A stretch of 42,757 bases of DNA from Paramacrobiotus richtersi (taxonomy: Eukaryota; Tardigrada; Eutardigrada; Parachela; Macrobiotidae): positions 1 to 42,757 of the forward strand of contig JAQGAU010000087.1 in NCBI GenBank assembly GCA_034698045.1, in the 5' to 3' direction. How positions within the stretch are numbered: position 1 is the first letter of the stretch; each line of letters begins with the position of its first letter. Position numbers and translations under genes: made by a program. The notes under the pieces are model-generated. The model made no database searches and was not told where the DNA came from. It saw nothing but the letters and a program-made list of their open reading frames with translations. Of this stretch, positions 1-11,599 are shown piece after piece.

Positions 1-14
1 GATTACGAAAAAAA

Positions 15-115
15 ATTTTGGATTGGACTGGTTGGATAGGCTGGGTTGAGTTTTGGGTTGGATTGGGTCTGGGAATTAAAAATAGCTTTTGGATTGGACT
101 GGACAGAGTTTTGGT
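15..115 (+). repeat. Degenerate G/T-rich repeat
   Basis: TTTTGGATTGGACTGG occurs at about 17-32 and 88-103, with related TTGGATAGG, TTGGGTTGG and TTGGGTCTGG words between. It is an imperfect simple repeat and accounts for the Trp-rich open frame at 46-231. Confidence 0.6.
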
Positions 116-231
116 ATCCATTGCAGGACACTACTCCACGGAATGATCCTACCTTCTGGAATACGTTTGGTGGACTATCTGGCTTTCCTACTGTCGTTGT
201 GTATGTCTTTTTTCAATGGATCTACCCATAG

Positions 232-1854
232 TTAACGAAAAAAGTGTAACTCGATTCAGTGAGAGTTTGACAAAGTATTTCTTGAATTTGCAGTGGTCTT
301 GCACTGAAGATTGTGTATACCTCTTAAAACTTACGATGTTTTCGGTTGTGGCGTTAAACTGGAGCTGTGAAGACTTGAAAACTTCAAAGAATCTTAAGCA
401 GACATCGGAACGATTTTCTTACCAGCAGATTACTGGTTAGTTGGCCATCATGGCTTTCTGGGCAAAAGCACAAACATTTCGTCAAAGGAAGGAAGTTCTT
501 GGGGTCGCAGTGAAGGCACTGCCGGCTCATTGCTTTAGAAAGCGGAATAAACATCAGGAAAACGAGAGCAATAGGTATTAAAACATGAGCACTTGCTCAC
601 TCAAACTGGGTTTCTGATGAGGCTCGCCAAGACGAATACAAGATGGTCGATTTACAGATTACGATTCAGGACAGGTGACTCTTGTCATTACACAATCAAA
701 CACAAGCACACAACGCCACACAGGATTTTTATCTGAGAAATTAGGGAACGAACGAACGTACGCAACGTGATAAGCTGGCTAGCCAAGTTGGCGCACAGGC
801 CAGATCAACACTGATTTGTTTAGAAAGATTCTGCTACGAATTATAGTTCACAACTCTAATGGGGAGATCCCCATTCTCACAATCAGAGCGATCACTGCAA
901 ACCTGTGACAATAGCTTACATGCTGTGATATGTGCAAGTTTCTAAAGAGCCACGTTGTAACCGGTGTGCGCAGAAGGAACGAAAACTTAACACATGGACA
1001 TTATTATGATACCATCATGCTGCACTTTCAGCAATGATTCGTGTGTGTTGTTTCCGTACTGACACCGATCGAGTGCGCCCGAACTTGTCCATACGATTAC
1101 TAGGTATGAAATATACGAGCATAGTTTGTGGGACTGAAATTATTGCAAAAACAGCGTGTATGTGTAATCGAGCACTTTATTAAAGTGCTGAACTTATACG
1201 TAACGGAAAGGGACGTTTGAACTGAGCAGCAATACCCACATTCTGTCAGGTGATTTTGCTAAACCTTGCATGCATTATCGAATATCTATCCCACATTTTT
1301 TAATGTAAAGTACGTATACGTAGTGTTGGGAGATATCTGGTGCATCTCGAACGAGCATTTCTTGTTTTCCGTTTTTGCAGAATTTCTTGTCTTTTGATTA
1401 GATAATTCGACGTTCTTTGTGTCTGTATGCGCACTGCTGTTTTCTGTTCTTATTCGCATGACTGTTACAAAAAAGCAGTTATTTAGTTCGACATTGTTAT
1501 CGTTCTGATAATTATAATGGTCAATGTTTTTTGTTGCTGTCAATTTCCTTTAACTTACTTTCCTACTAAACGGACTGATTTTGAATATGTATAATTACCT
1601 GTGTGGACGTTATAAGAGTCATCAAACAACCGAAAAATCAGGTTGACATAACGATTAGTTATTAATTTTGTCACAGTCTCACACAGGAAACTATTACAGT
1701 AACAAGAACATGTGAATAACTATTACAAAACACTACTTTAATTTTTTTTTTGATACAAAGTTCAGCAATTTACTGAGTACGTAGGACGGTAAAATTTATA
1801 CAAGGCCATGCAGTATACCTGACCGCGCTTACAAAAGGGTTCTATGCACACGAC
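232..1854. other. No gene seen
   Basis: AT-rich sequence with short chance ORFs (216-440, 1286-1543 on the minus strand). A (GAAC)n-type microsatellite, GAACGAACGAACGTAC, at about 745-760 recurs at 7919-7934. Confidence 0.6.
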
Positions 1855-1918
1855 AAGGGAACACGTCCCGGATGCAGTAAACGGTAAAGAACCACAGAGC
1901 ATATTTATTCTTAAGTAT

Positions 1919-1932
1919 CGTAGTGCAGTGGC
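1919..1932 (+). repeat. A-box-like word CGTAGTGCAGTGGC (exact)
   Basis: Exact to CGTAGTRYARTGGC, in family D copy 1. A further A-box-like TGGTGCAGTGGT lies at 1968-1979. Confidence 0.8.
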
Positions 1933-1996
1933 GCGGCAGTTAGTTTCTCAGGAAATTTGTTAGGTGGTGGTGCAGTGGTGCTGTACACCTGACATT

Positions 1997-2010
1997 CGTA
2001 GTGTAGTGGT
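1997..2010 (+). repeat. A-box-like word CGTAGTGTAGTGGT
   Basis: With its flank (GTAGTGTAGTGGTTTCTCG) this is the closest match to the tRNA-Val 5' region, which reads CCGTAGTGTAGTGGTTATCACG-like in animals. Left site of family D copy 1. Confidence 0.8.
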
Positions 2011-2626
2011 TTCTCGATAAGCTCAGGAGAACCTAGCCTTGCATGCCGTTACGGGAACGCTGACAGTGCAGTTTGTCTGCCTGTGCGTCTGCGAAGTGGC
2101 TTTATAACCTTTTTGTCTCGGTTTTTTGCGTCACTTCTGATTTCGTGTAACTTGCTGTTATGCAGTTCATGCTCTTGGTATTTCTGCAGTTACGCTAATC
2201 AGCTGGAATAATAATCCCATTTTGACCATGTCGTCCGGACCAGTCCAAAATAAATTACTTTGATACAGAAATGCGATTTCCCGCCAAATTTACCAAAAAA
2301 AGTAAATTACCAAACGGAATCACTGAGGAAAAGCTGACAAAAAACTGCTGTCGACATTATTGTGTTTTCATGACATTAGACATATCCCGAACAATGCTAA
2401 ACTGTGAGGTATGTTTAGCAGCCGTTAGAGGCGCCATGCAGCGTCCATTGTTCCAGTCAAACTTCTTGACGAGTCTTCTACGATATTAAAAACACACCGC
2501 AGTTGGGAAAACATATACCTGGCGCCTTGCACTAACAAAGGAATTAATGGGAATTCCGTTCAAACAGTTTTGCGAGTTGTGTTACGTGAGCGGCCGCGTA
2601 CACCGCGTTTTCGTTAAAGAATACTG

Positions 2627-2640
2627 GCCTTTACACTACA
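2627..2640 (-). repeat. A-box-like word, decayed
   Basis: Right site of family D copy 1, two mismatches. Confidence 0.5.
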
Positions 2641-2675
2641 CCACATCTCACAATATTGTCAGGCACCGTTACTAT

Positions 2676-2696
2676 ACAGTGTATAGTATACACTGT
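2676..2696. repeat. Perfect 21-bp palindrome
   Basis: Ten-base arms with a one-base centre, near the right end of family D copy 1. Family D copy 5 at about 32950-32970 has only a weaker TACTACACACTACG-like sequence there, so the palindrome is specific to this copy. Confidence 0.6.
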
Positions 2697-3800
2697 GCTC
2701 TGTGCTCTAAGGGGAAATACAACAAACTCAGTATCCAAAGTACAATTTCGCTGACAGACGACTGAACAAATTATGGACAAACCAATAAACCAATAATGAC
2801 AAACGACGGAACAGCGCATTCTTTTATGTTAGTAATGAGTGGTTATATTTGTTTCACTGTGGCTAACAACGATCACTCTAGTTGGTAATCCGGAACGATA
2901 CTTGCTGAACTATTGGATAGGTTGACCTTTATAACCAGAGAAGGACAACCGGTTGGATCAGCGCGCAGTAGTACAACATTTAGCGAAGGTGACGGTCTGT
3001 AATACTTTTCGGCGAACAACTTCATTTTACACTACAGCAGGCCCAAGCAGCGTTGCAGTGGGTGTACATATAATTTTTAAAGTTTATAATTCAAAATGAA
3101 ATGAACCAACATTCGAAATATGTGTATGGCTCAGAAGAATTATTTATGTAGTTTGCTACATTTCACCGCGTAAGCAGTGGACTACGATTTTTCCAGGTCT
3201 AAATAGGATTTTTTCCGTATAATCATTGTATATTCCTACGATATACAGTTTTTATTCCTTTCAAACAAAAAATGCGTTGGCGCACACAGACAACTACATG
3301 TCTGAAACGCTGCATAAATGGTGCACTGACTTCGCAGAATATTCGAACGCCACAGCGGCCGGATCAGACATTCACAATTACATTGAATTCATACTTCATT
3401 AGTGAAGGAAATCGCATAAAGCTGCACGTTTTATTTGTCCAGTACTAGAACAACCCGATCATGACCTTCCTTAGTGACTTCAAAGTAGTATGTTCTGCAC
3501 TGCAAAAACCCCTTATAACTGCGCTGCCAGTTCATCCATTGGCCCACATAGTAGTATATTTATTTGGCTTTTGTATGTCCAGTATGTATTCTGGTACTTC
3601 TATGCACAACCATGTCTAAATATTACTGTTAGAAATTTATTGTTAATATCACGATTGATCCCTGTGTGATTAGCAGTTTACCCTCATGGAAACGCAAAAA
3701 CAAAAAGTGAAACTTTTTTTGTTAACATTGTATCATGTGTCATATTTGTTCGCAATTTGTGTCATATTATCTTTTTATTTTGAACGCGTGGCTGTACTGA

Positions 3801-3852
3801 GTTCTTGTGTTGAATTGTGTTGAGTTAAAATTGTGTTGGATTCTTGTGTTGT
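3801..3852 (+). repeat. Short tandem repeat of TTGTGTTG
   Basis: Four TTGTGTTG words within about 50 bp (TTCTTGTGTTGAATTGTGTT and on), with 10-20 bp spacing. Confidence 0.55.
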
Positions 3853-3945
3853 CATCTTTTTATTTGTTGCACTTAGTCTCTTTGTGTGCTGCTGTTTTGA
3901 TACGATCCAGTCTTGTCGAGTAGGCGCAATAATATTGTGGTGTGT

Positions 3946-3959
3946 CGTAGAGTAGTGGC
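3946..3959 (+). repeat. A-box-like word CGTAGAGTAGTGGC
   Basis: One mismatch, in otherwise unique AT-rich sequence. Confidence 0.7.
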
Positions 3960-4744
3960 AATGAATGTAGTATGAAACAATCTCAATGTTGTCCATAATG
4001 TATGTAAGCCATTTTTTCCAGTACATTAAGTGCCAATGCTCTGCGTGGCAAGTCCCGTGTCGGCGTGTCGTATAAATCCAAATGGTGGCTCGATGTTATG
4101 CAGTCGTTTAAAGCATCTTCCCGCAGTATCGCAGCTGAGTGTGCAACAATAAATGTCCAGGTCACATTTTTTTCCATCAAGAAAAATGCAACATAAGAAA
4201 GTAAGAATTATAGTACAAGCTACTGGTAATAAAAAGAGAAAAATAGCAAACAAAAATAAATTATAAGGTGAATAAAATAAGCACTGCTGGTTAATAAAAA
4301 AGGGCAAAAATAATGATTACTAATAACTTGCATATAGTAAACAAAACTAAGCAGGCCGGTCCTGGCCGGACAACATTGACTGACTTTTGAATCGAATAAT
4401 GTTGACAATTTCAGAAAATTTTGTGCCGAGACAGTTATTCTTAAATATGTACTACTTGAATGTAGTTATAATACCTTCACCATTCTGCAAAGCTAACAAA
4501 ACAAATAAATTTTTAAATGAAAACAGGAATAAAAGGTGACTGGTTTAATATGAAATTACCTCTTTCCCAGTTTGCGAATGTATGGCTAAATTTATTACTG
4601 TATTATACAATCTGGTGTTTTAACTAGCAACGTTATGTGTACATGATCTTCTTCTGATTGCTGACTGGAAAAACACGCAGTTAAACAATCTCGGTGTTAC
4701 GGTCCTGATACACAGGACCACAGTCTAACACATTCACAGTAAAT

Positions 4745-4758
4745 CGTAGTGTAAGGGC
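4745..4758 (+). repeat. A-box-like word CGTAGTGTAAGGGC
   Basis: One mismatch; a weak B-box-like ATTGACTCTCC follows about 12 bp on. Confidence 0.55.
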
Positions 4759-5214
4759 TACACACCAACATTGACTCTCCCAGCTGTTTGTAGAGAAATG
4801 AGACGCTAGATGTTGTTCGGCTACACACGCACGAAATTAATTTTTGGGTTTATTTTCGTTGAACTTGAGGCCTACAGTATGCTTGATAATTGTGTTCCGA
4901 GAAATTAGTTAATTAATCAAACATTAATGTGCGCATTTTCCCGCCGATTGATTCGAGCATTTGTTACCCCGTGCACGAGCTGCATAAGAAAACGGGGAAA
5001 AAACAACATGCGTACTACGGAAACGGAACGGCGCTTATGAAAAAAGATTTACAAAATTCAGAAGAATAATTAGGAAATCGTAAAATTAACGCCTGCAGAC
5101 CGGAGCATCAAAAAAATATTACAACAACCAAATGAAAGAATTGTGCCGACAGTCCGAATAATTACTAAAAAATAAATCCATAAAAACTAACTACCTCGTA
5201 ATTTCGGACCACAT

Positions 5215-5800
5215 ATTATGATGCAGTTTGATTCGACAACCACAGCAAACACCTATGGTGCTCAAAAGCTTTGTGATAAATCACTTTGTAACTCAGACAT
5301 TGCTTGTTCACTTGAAGTAACTTTGGCTTTTGTAAATATCTTTTCTTGTTTTTTTAAATACTTTTTATTGGTGCTTAATTGTTCTAAATTTTACTTTTGC
5401 GTACAGTGGCTGCAACATTATTCTTCTGTTTATAGTATACGGATGCCCGGGCATGCTGCAAGCAAAATCGTCATTCTGAGAATGGACAACGTTGTACAAG
5501 TGCATCCGTGGACATTTTTACCGAGGAGCTACTTTATGCTGTTCAGTATTTATCCAATTCGGGAGTTTTTATTAAGTTTTACGTAACAATGTGTTCTGTC
5601 TCCGTTCATCTGCTGCGGTGACAATATTTGCAACTGACGAGTCGTAGTCCAATGGCACAAGGGCCTTTACAGATAATTCCCCAAGTGCAGTTTGATTACT
5701 TATGCGATACACATGAGACTTGAAGTATGAGCATTATAGCAAAACGTGCAAGTTTTTGCTAAAACTATTACCGCCAGTTGGAGTCGGGGATTCTTTAATT
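5215..5800 (+). repeat. Dispersed repeat family C, copy 1
   Basis: Matches 33680-34130 in order: a TAACTCAGACATTGCTTGTTC-like block, ACTTTTTATTGGTGCTTAATTG, the GCGGTGAC block, GTCGTAGTCCAATGGCACAAG, then AGCATTATAGCA and an ATTACCGCCAG-like end. The 122-codon ORF at 5218-5586 lies inside it and is not conserved as protein in the other copies, so it is not called a gene. Confidence 0.6.
5643..5656 (+). repeat. A-box-like word CGTAGTCCAATGGC
   Basis: Family C copy 1; identical word in two other copies. A B-box-like GTTTGATTAC follows at about 5692. Confidence 0.75.
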
Positions 5801-6384
5801 TTACAAGATGTGAAAAAATTATATAGTAACACAATGAAAAACAGCCTGTTGTAAGATGTTTGTGCTGTATTGACAAATTGACTACAAACATACTTAAATT
5901 CTACTACAGTCCACAGCTGTGCGTAATTATAATGCCTATGGTTTCGTTACAAAATGACCACATATTATATTGTAAAGAAGGCAATTACGATAATTTATAG
6001 CTGTACTAAATATTTCAAGAGCATGTAATATACAGAGTCTGTATGTGCGGGTAAGATTATATCCAACTGCAATCCACCGGTACATAACCAAACCGAACTT
6101 AACTACAGAATCGACGATTAAAATCAGAATTTAATCAAAACAGTCTTTAGCTACAAAAACCAGCTGTCAAGAAATCCGCAGTCTTGTTTAACCGCGAAAA
6201 GTCTCATGTTATTTTGACGTCTAATGTTATCAGAAGATGCAAGAAAAGTGGCATACAGACTGATATGCGTACTAAGTACATGCCACTGGACAAAAAAATT
6301 TTCTCTAACAAGGCAACGCCCTGGCGGCGCATAGTGCTAAAATGATCTTTTGCGGAATAGGTTGACTGCGTCTTCGCTGTCTCT

Positions 6385-6960
6385 TGACGGAAACAGTATA
6401 CAGCCGGACGAGGGAGTGAAGTATAAGGCCTTGAGCCTTCTTCCCAGCGGCCACATAAGTACACTCGGTAACGGCCACTGTGTGTTCTTACAGTTACCGC
6501 CCACCGTTAACGTTGATACATGTTCGCGGTCTGACCCATCATCTAGTCGACAACGTGTGGCAGACCCGTTTCCTAATTTCCGACATGCACATCCTGGAGT
6601 TTCTCATCTGCCTGCGGATCGTTAAGGTGAAGTCACCGTGACAGAGGAACTGGTCGACCGAGATCTGGTCGGGCGCTGGAAGCAGGATGATCAGTTACGG
6701 TCCGGACTAACCGGCTGGTTTTGCGACAGGTCTTCTGGTCTATCGATACTTTCTCCAGACTCCATTCAGCACTGTGCCGAGCGCCCTACAAGTACACGCT
6801 AGGTGATCTCGACCACCACTATGAACTTGTTTCCACCCGATCAAGTTGGAATCAACAACGACTCGGGTGGCATTGGGACACTGACCAAGTAATAAAGAAA
6901 CGAGGTTGTTTTGGAGGTCATGTCACTAAAGACCTTTCGAGCTAGCTAGGCCGGCACAAC
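6385..6960 (+). other. GC-richer coding-like island, unassigned
   Basis: Between AT-rich flanks, 6350-6625 is open (91 codons); after one in-frame TAA the same frame stays open again, from GEVTVTEELVDRDLVGRWKQ to the TAG at about 6802. A second frame is open at 6721-6945. TGTGTTCTTACAG at about 6480-6492 looks like a splice acceptor. The start (CAGCCGGACGAGGGAGTGAAGT, about 6400) also occurs at about 17712-17735, so part of it is repeated. Could be a host exon remnant or part of an old transposon. Confidence 0.25.
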
Positions 6961-8149
6961 ATCCAACAGCCCGCATAGCTTGGCATTTGTTCGGTTTTTT
7001 ATACGAATACATTGGCAACTAAGTCGAATTAGGCGAGTCCAAGTGACCATTCGGGATCTGTTTCCGAATTCTCATTTTGCAAAAATATTGCACGGACAGG
7101 CAGGATAAATATCATAGCTGTCTTACTAGTGCAGTCATGATGCAGCTCTCCCAGCGCGATAAGTCGTCGGCGAAGAATTTCAAAGTTTTTATCGTAAAGA
7201 GCCGCTGTAAGGTGCTCTTGCTTACCATGCGCGGTCGAGAAACTTTGTTCAGAAATGTTTCCATAGAGTAAGCATGCAGTCTGTTCGCTTTTTCGACTTT
7301 TTTATCGCAGTTTTCCGATTTTGGTAGGTACTGTAGTTGGATTTTCCGGAAATTTTTTTGCATTGGTCCAGTTTACTTTTCGCTTAATTCAAAAGTCCTA
7401 TAATTTAATCAGTGCAAGTAATGTTTAAAAATTATAAATAATTTTCAGCTGACAATTATAATGCAGAAACAACTTTCACGACAATATTAAAACGAGATAT
7501 CAGGTCGTTACGCAGGGACGAAGTACTTGTTCAGGATGGTTATTCCCCGTAGTTCTTCTGTATTCCGCAAGAATATGATACAAACATTTTGACAGCTTAT
7601 CAAAAATACGGTCCGTTTTTCCACTGTACATTCAAACATGACTACAGGAAAATGCTACATTTGCTTCCAAAATGCAGTTTTACAGTCTGAAACCACTAGC
7701 GGAACTGTACCTGACAGCCATTGTACTACGCCGACACGCACTGAATTAGGAAATTCATAGTTGTGCTGATGGTAATGCAGCCGAGTAATTCATGGATTCA
7801 CCAATTCAAGGCATAAAGCATAACAAAAAAAGCTAGCGCCGAAAAGCACTACTTCGAAGTGCAACATTTGTAAAAATCTCAATCCCAGGAAGCAAACCGA
7901 ATTATTAACGAGCTGAATGAACGAACGAACGTACAAGTTGAAACCGATGTACATATGGTAAAACCACTGTACCAGGTATTCCTTTCGTAAATAATGCGCT
8001 GGCGCTCTTTTATTTGTATAGACATTTACGCGTTCTGAAATGTTACGTGTTAATTAGACAATTGTTTTCTGTTTTTATACAAAACAAACTAGCGCCGAAC
8101 AAGTTGTAGACATTTGTACTGTGAACAATGTAAGCTTTCCCTCGAAAAC
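6961..8149. other. No gene seen
   Basis: Short open frames at 7077-7363 on both strands overlap and look fortuitous. One exact A-box word at 7717. Confidence 0.55.
7717..7730 (-). repeat. A-box-like word CGTAGTACAATGGC (exact)
   Basis: Exact match in sequence with no other repeat relation noted. Confidence 0.75.
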
Positions 8150-8450
8150 TCTATTTGGCTTGTGTAAACATGTTAGCATTCTTCAAATTCAGCAGTAAAA
8201 CTATGTGCAATTAATGGCACGTTCTTTTCCAAGTCTGCTTTGCTTTCTAGACGTACTGGTGGTATGCGGGAATATCGTAGTACATGGGCATTTTAAGCTC
8301 TTTTGGCGGCATTAATGATCGACCCTGAGATAGTTTGTTAAGCCCCGAACAGAGTTAGGTCAATATATAAGTATATGGCCCTATGTTTTCGTGGTTCATT
8401 TCCTAGTGTTATTTTTTGGCATTGATAGGCACATCTGAAATAGGATAACA
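8150..8450 (+). repeat. Dispersed repeat family B, copy 1
   Basis: Shares with 20890-21100 the blocks GTACTGGTG, ATGCGGGAATA, CGTAGTACATGGGC, AGTTAGGTCAATAT, TGGTTCATTTCC and AGTGTTATTTTTT in the same order. Confidence 0.55.
8276..8289 (+). repeat. A-box-like word CGTAGTACATGGGC
   Basis: Family B copy 1; faces the site at 8986. Confidence 0.65.
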
Positions 8451-8740
8451 GCAAGGAGATTTGTATTGCAGCTCCAGTCAAAATTAACAGTATAATTACA
8501 AAATAACCATACTGTATTGGGAAAGCTGTAATAAAGTACAGGCTGCATATATAGCGATAATAATTATTCAAAACTAATTGTTCTCGAAACAATCCATACT
8601 TTGAAACAAACAGCTGTTAGGAAATCATACACATGTTGTATCGCTCCAGGATAATTTAAGCGATTTCCTTGCGTAAAAGCGGTTGCTTAATTAAAAAATT
8701 TTGACAAATATCGTCCGCTCTCAAAGCCGGAGTTTTCTTT

Positions 8741-8762
8741 TAAGAATATTTAAATATTCTTA
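8741..8762. repeat. Perfect 22-bp AT-rich palindrome
   Basis: TAAGAATATTT and its exact inverted copy with no loop, just upstream of family E copy 1. Confidence 0.6.
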
Positions 8763-8769
8763 TAAATCG

Positions 8770-9340
8770 TCACATTACTCATTCGAATTTTCATCCATTG
8801 TTGCACGCATTATTAAATTGTCAATATCAAATCAAAAGACGATCGCTGAATATTTGAGCTATTAAATCAAGCACTAGAAAAAAATTATACATTTGAAAAC
8901 ACCGTACGCGCTCTTGAAAATCATCAACTGCAATAATGACACAGGATTAATAACTGACAAGTGAGTGACGACAAAAACCACAAGTGCCCATATACTACGA
9001 GAATAGGCCTAAAATACGATTCCCATATACGCAAGTGATCATGACTGGGGGTAAGATATCAGGTTAACAATGCCCAAATTTCCGCCAGATATCCAGTTCA
9101 AGCGGTTTCTTTTGGCTACAGTGATGTCTACTGAAATATCAGAATATATATATATAGTCTCAAAGTCTCGTTAGTTTATCTTATTTTACCAAGGATAAAT
9201 GTGCAGTTACTATCGTACGTTTCATAATAAAAATTAAAACGTACGAAACCAAAACTGTGATTAAATAATAAACATTAATTTTTACATAAAGCGTAACTAG
9301 TTCTCGCTGCTGTAAAAGTTATTAAATATCTTTCAACAAA
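8770..9340 (+). repeat. Dispersed repeat family E, copy 1
   Basis: Colinear with 11905-12420 and 19170-19700: CATTTTC..TTGTTGCACG, CAACTGCAATAATG, AAGTGCCCATATACTACG, the GTGATCATGACT block, AGGTTAACA, CCAGTTCAAGCGGTTTCTTTT, then AAGCGTAACTAGTTCTCGCT. The A-box word sits on the minus strand in every copy. Confidence 0.65.
8986..8999 (-). repeat. A-box-like word CGTAGTATATGGGC
   Basis: Family E copy 1. Homology of the family continues on both sides, so this is not an element end. Confidence 0.65.
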
Positions 9341-9960
9341 ACAGCACAGTACTTCAGTGACTAGGGCCACTAGGCATGTTATTTTCGTGCAGAAGTACTG
9401 ATCCCGAGAACATCGCTGTTGCTCTTTACAGGAGGTCCTCCACACGACCTTTCGCAGCTCTTCCGCTGTCAGGACGACATTGCAATTGTTTCCATAGCGT
9501 TAACATCGTCAACTGCCGCTGACTCGTTGCCAGCAGGGAACAGAAAGACATTAAGCGGAATAACTCTACGTGTGGTACGACACTTTGGCGCTCGAGGGCA
9601 CCTTCGATCCTTGCAGATCTCCATATAGTCCTCCCATAACCATAATTTAAATAAAACGATCCACATTTGAAGAATTAGACCTGTAAAGGAATGCGTACTG
9701 TTTTTCAAGACAAAACCTTCCAATTTGACAAGACAACGAGAGTCAACAAAAATGCAAAAAAGTGGAGCAAGTCGGAATCGAACCGGAGACTATGTCGCAT
9801 TGTCTGACCAGCACTGCCACTCGGCCACGATGATGTTCATGGGAATCAACGCGAAATATTCTCTCTAACGAGATGACGCACATCCAATTTCAATTTTCTG
9901 GCGCTCATTTTTCTCGAAGTGCAGTTATGCCCGGAAAGACAGAAAAAGAAACAACGCAGA
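9340..9960 (+). repeat. Dispersed repeat family F with tRNA-like module, copy 1
   Basis: Colinear with 17790-18240: GGCGCTCGAG, CTTGCAGATCTCCA, the CACATAACCA-like block, CACTG-TTTTTCAAGACA, AAAAATGCAAAAAAGTG, the tRNA-like module, then TCTCTAACGAGATGA and ATGCCCGGAAAG-CAGAAAAAGAA. Confidence 0.65.
9770..9832 (-). repeat. tRNA-Ser/Leu-like Pol III promoter module (copy 1)
   Basis: On the minus strand GTGGCCGAGTGGC (9816-9828) is a type-2 tRNA A box of the Ser/Leu kind, and GGTTCGATTCC (9774-9784) is a perfect B box at normal tRNA spacing. A T-rich run follows and could end Pol III transcription. The T stem pairs at only about three positions and no proper anticodon stem forms, so this is a tRNA-derived SINE head or tRNA relic rather than a working tRNA gene. 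The flanking 9300-9960 is repeated at 17790-18240. Confidence 0.65.
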
Positions 9961-10029
9961 AAATCACCAAAAAAATTGAAAATTAATAAAAAATTTACTT
10001 GCATTCTGTTAGCCTGCTTTCAAGTAACA

Positions 10030-10910
10030 CTCATGCATGTTACAGTACGCTGTAAGCGTGACACGGGTAAGCGAATGGACTAGCTACACCTACCAGTTGG
10101 CTGCTGGATACATCCGCCGTACGTATGCTGTGACAATTGCCACTAATGCTATACTAATGCAAGGTACGTACTACAGAGTGATAGTGTGCGGTATATGGAT
10201 TGACGTAGTGCAACGGCTTATAGAAACGGAATCAGGTGTATAGCCTATGGTCTGATAGACTGATACACAACTGTTTTCCGTTTTCACAGTCCTGCGACTT
10301 TTTTTCACAGTCGGAACAATACGGTGATGCAAAAAAAATACAAATGAAAATGTTCTTCATCCAGCCACCTATCGCACCGAAGGCCACTTTTTTGCAGGCG
10401 ATCCGATTTGGTTACAACTGCGGTATTTCACCAGGAACGTCGATCCGGAAAGGCTTTCCGCTCTAGCATCATGTCTGGCGCTCCACCCTTGAAATTTCCG
10501 TTCTTCCAGCGTCCCGTCAATTTATCGGCAGTAATTATTCTACAGCGCTATATTTTCAACCAAGACATATTCACTGTCTTTACCCATTTAAAATACAATG
10601 AAAATTTGCAAACTGCAAGTAAACCGCTAATAACATCCCTTCCTACAGATAGGTAGAGTGCAACGGGTTATACAAATCTTCATATTGCACATTTAATTAT
10701 TTTATTACGAGAATCAGATCGAAAAACAACCCGCGTTTTGCAGTGGAAAATATTATGAGAACAACTAGTACTAACTACGTACATACAAGAAAGATTTCCT
10801 GGTACGTAACTGATATGCGCAAGCCACATTATTGAATGCAGGAACTCGTCCAAACCATTGCTCTACTATTTCACGGCTAATTGATACCTTAACGGCGAGA
10901 TTTGACCACC
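10030..10910 (+). repeat. Dispersed repeat family G/H, copy 1
   Basis: Very similar to 14320-15230: ACGCTGTAAGCGTGACA, AAGCGAATGGACTAG, CACCAGTTGGCTGCTGGATAC, CAGAGTGATAGTGT, GACGTAGTGCAACGG, TATGGTCTGATAGACTGATA, TTCACCAGGAACGTCGA, TTTTCAACCAAGACAT. The ORFs at 10037, 10236 and 10408 are not conserved in the second copy and are not called. Confidence 0.7.
10204..10217 (+). repeat. A-box-like word CGTAGTGCAACGGC
   Basis: Family G copy 1; partner on the minus strand at about 10854 is decayed. Confidence 0.65.
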
Positions 10911-11599
10911 AGGGCTATGTTCATAATTCTGTTGCATATCCGTTGCTTCTTCGTGTCGATAAGTGGAAGTGATCATCTAATTCGTCGACGAGTTGCGAGT
11001 ACGCGTTTTCGAGTTACTTCGCCTGGTGAGAGAACTTTTCAGCCATAAATGCTATAACCATGATTGTGGCGCAGTTGAGCTGTCAGTGGCAGCATCCCCG
11101 CATTTCGTCGTTTCTGTTGCGACATCTGCCATTTTTTTACAGTTTTTGAACAATTTCCTGGCCCCTTTTGACGCGTTCAGCTTCAGTGCTGATGAAAGAC
11201 ATCTTCTGTTTTAACGACCTCATATAAATCTAGTACAACTACGTGTCAGTCGTTTCACGGTTTTTCCGTAAAGGTCAAAGATTTAATAAATTTTGAGTTT
11301 ACTTGTACTTTCATTCTGTTTAGTCTGATCTTACAGTGCAGATCGAGCAGACGGTGGAGCAGAATATTGTTACCACACTGGCCTGGTGTTAACGCATCAA
11401 ACTGATAGTCACTATAGCACGGTATCTGTACAGTACATAAGGAAGCCAGATTTGGCTAACTCATTTCACAGTGAGATTTTGAGAGTCGACTATCAGAATC
11501 TGAATTTTTCTCAGACCAATGCATATTTTTTTCACAAACAGCTGTCATGCTATATACACCGCTCTTTTAGCTCAAAATGGTGCATCATTGGAATACATA

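Larger units (their letters stand above)
1855..2765 (+). repeat. Dispersed repeat family D, copy 1
   Basis: Colinear with 31680-33020. Shared blocks include CATTCGTAGTGTAGTGG, the GTGTAACTTGCT-TATGCAGTTCAT block, CACTGAGGAAAAGCTGAC, the CTGGCGCC block and the block ending AACTCAGTATCCAAA. It carries A-box-like words near both ends, facing each other. A perfect palindrome, ACAGTGTATA-G-TATACACTGT, sits at 2676-2696 near the right end. No coding potential is seen; superfamily unknown. Confidence 0.7.
2830..5214. other. No gene seen
   Basis: AT-rich; four overlapping chance ORFs on the minus strand at 3775-4408 have no protein-like features. Contains the TTGTGTTG repeat and two A-box words. Confidence 0.6.

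Noticed and set aside
46-231. Trp-rich 61-codon ORF
   Set aside because: Its repeats come from the degenerate G/T-rich simple repeat at the window start.
5218-5586. 122-codon ORF as a membrane protein
   Set aside because: Hydrophobic stretch comes from T-rich repeat C; other copies of the repeat lack the frame.
8276-8999. A TIR transposon bounded by CGTAGTAYATGGGCA
   Set aside because: Homology of the flanking families B and E continues beyond both words, so they are internal sites rather than ends.
9770-9832. A functional tRNA-Ser or tRNA-Leu gene
   Set aside because: A and B boxes are present but T and anticodon stems do not pair properly and a copy is embedded in a repeat.
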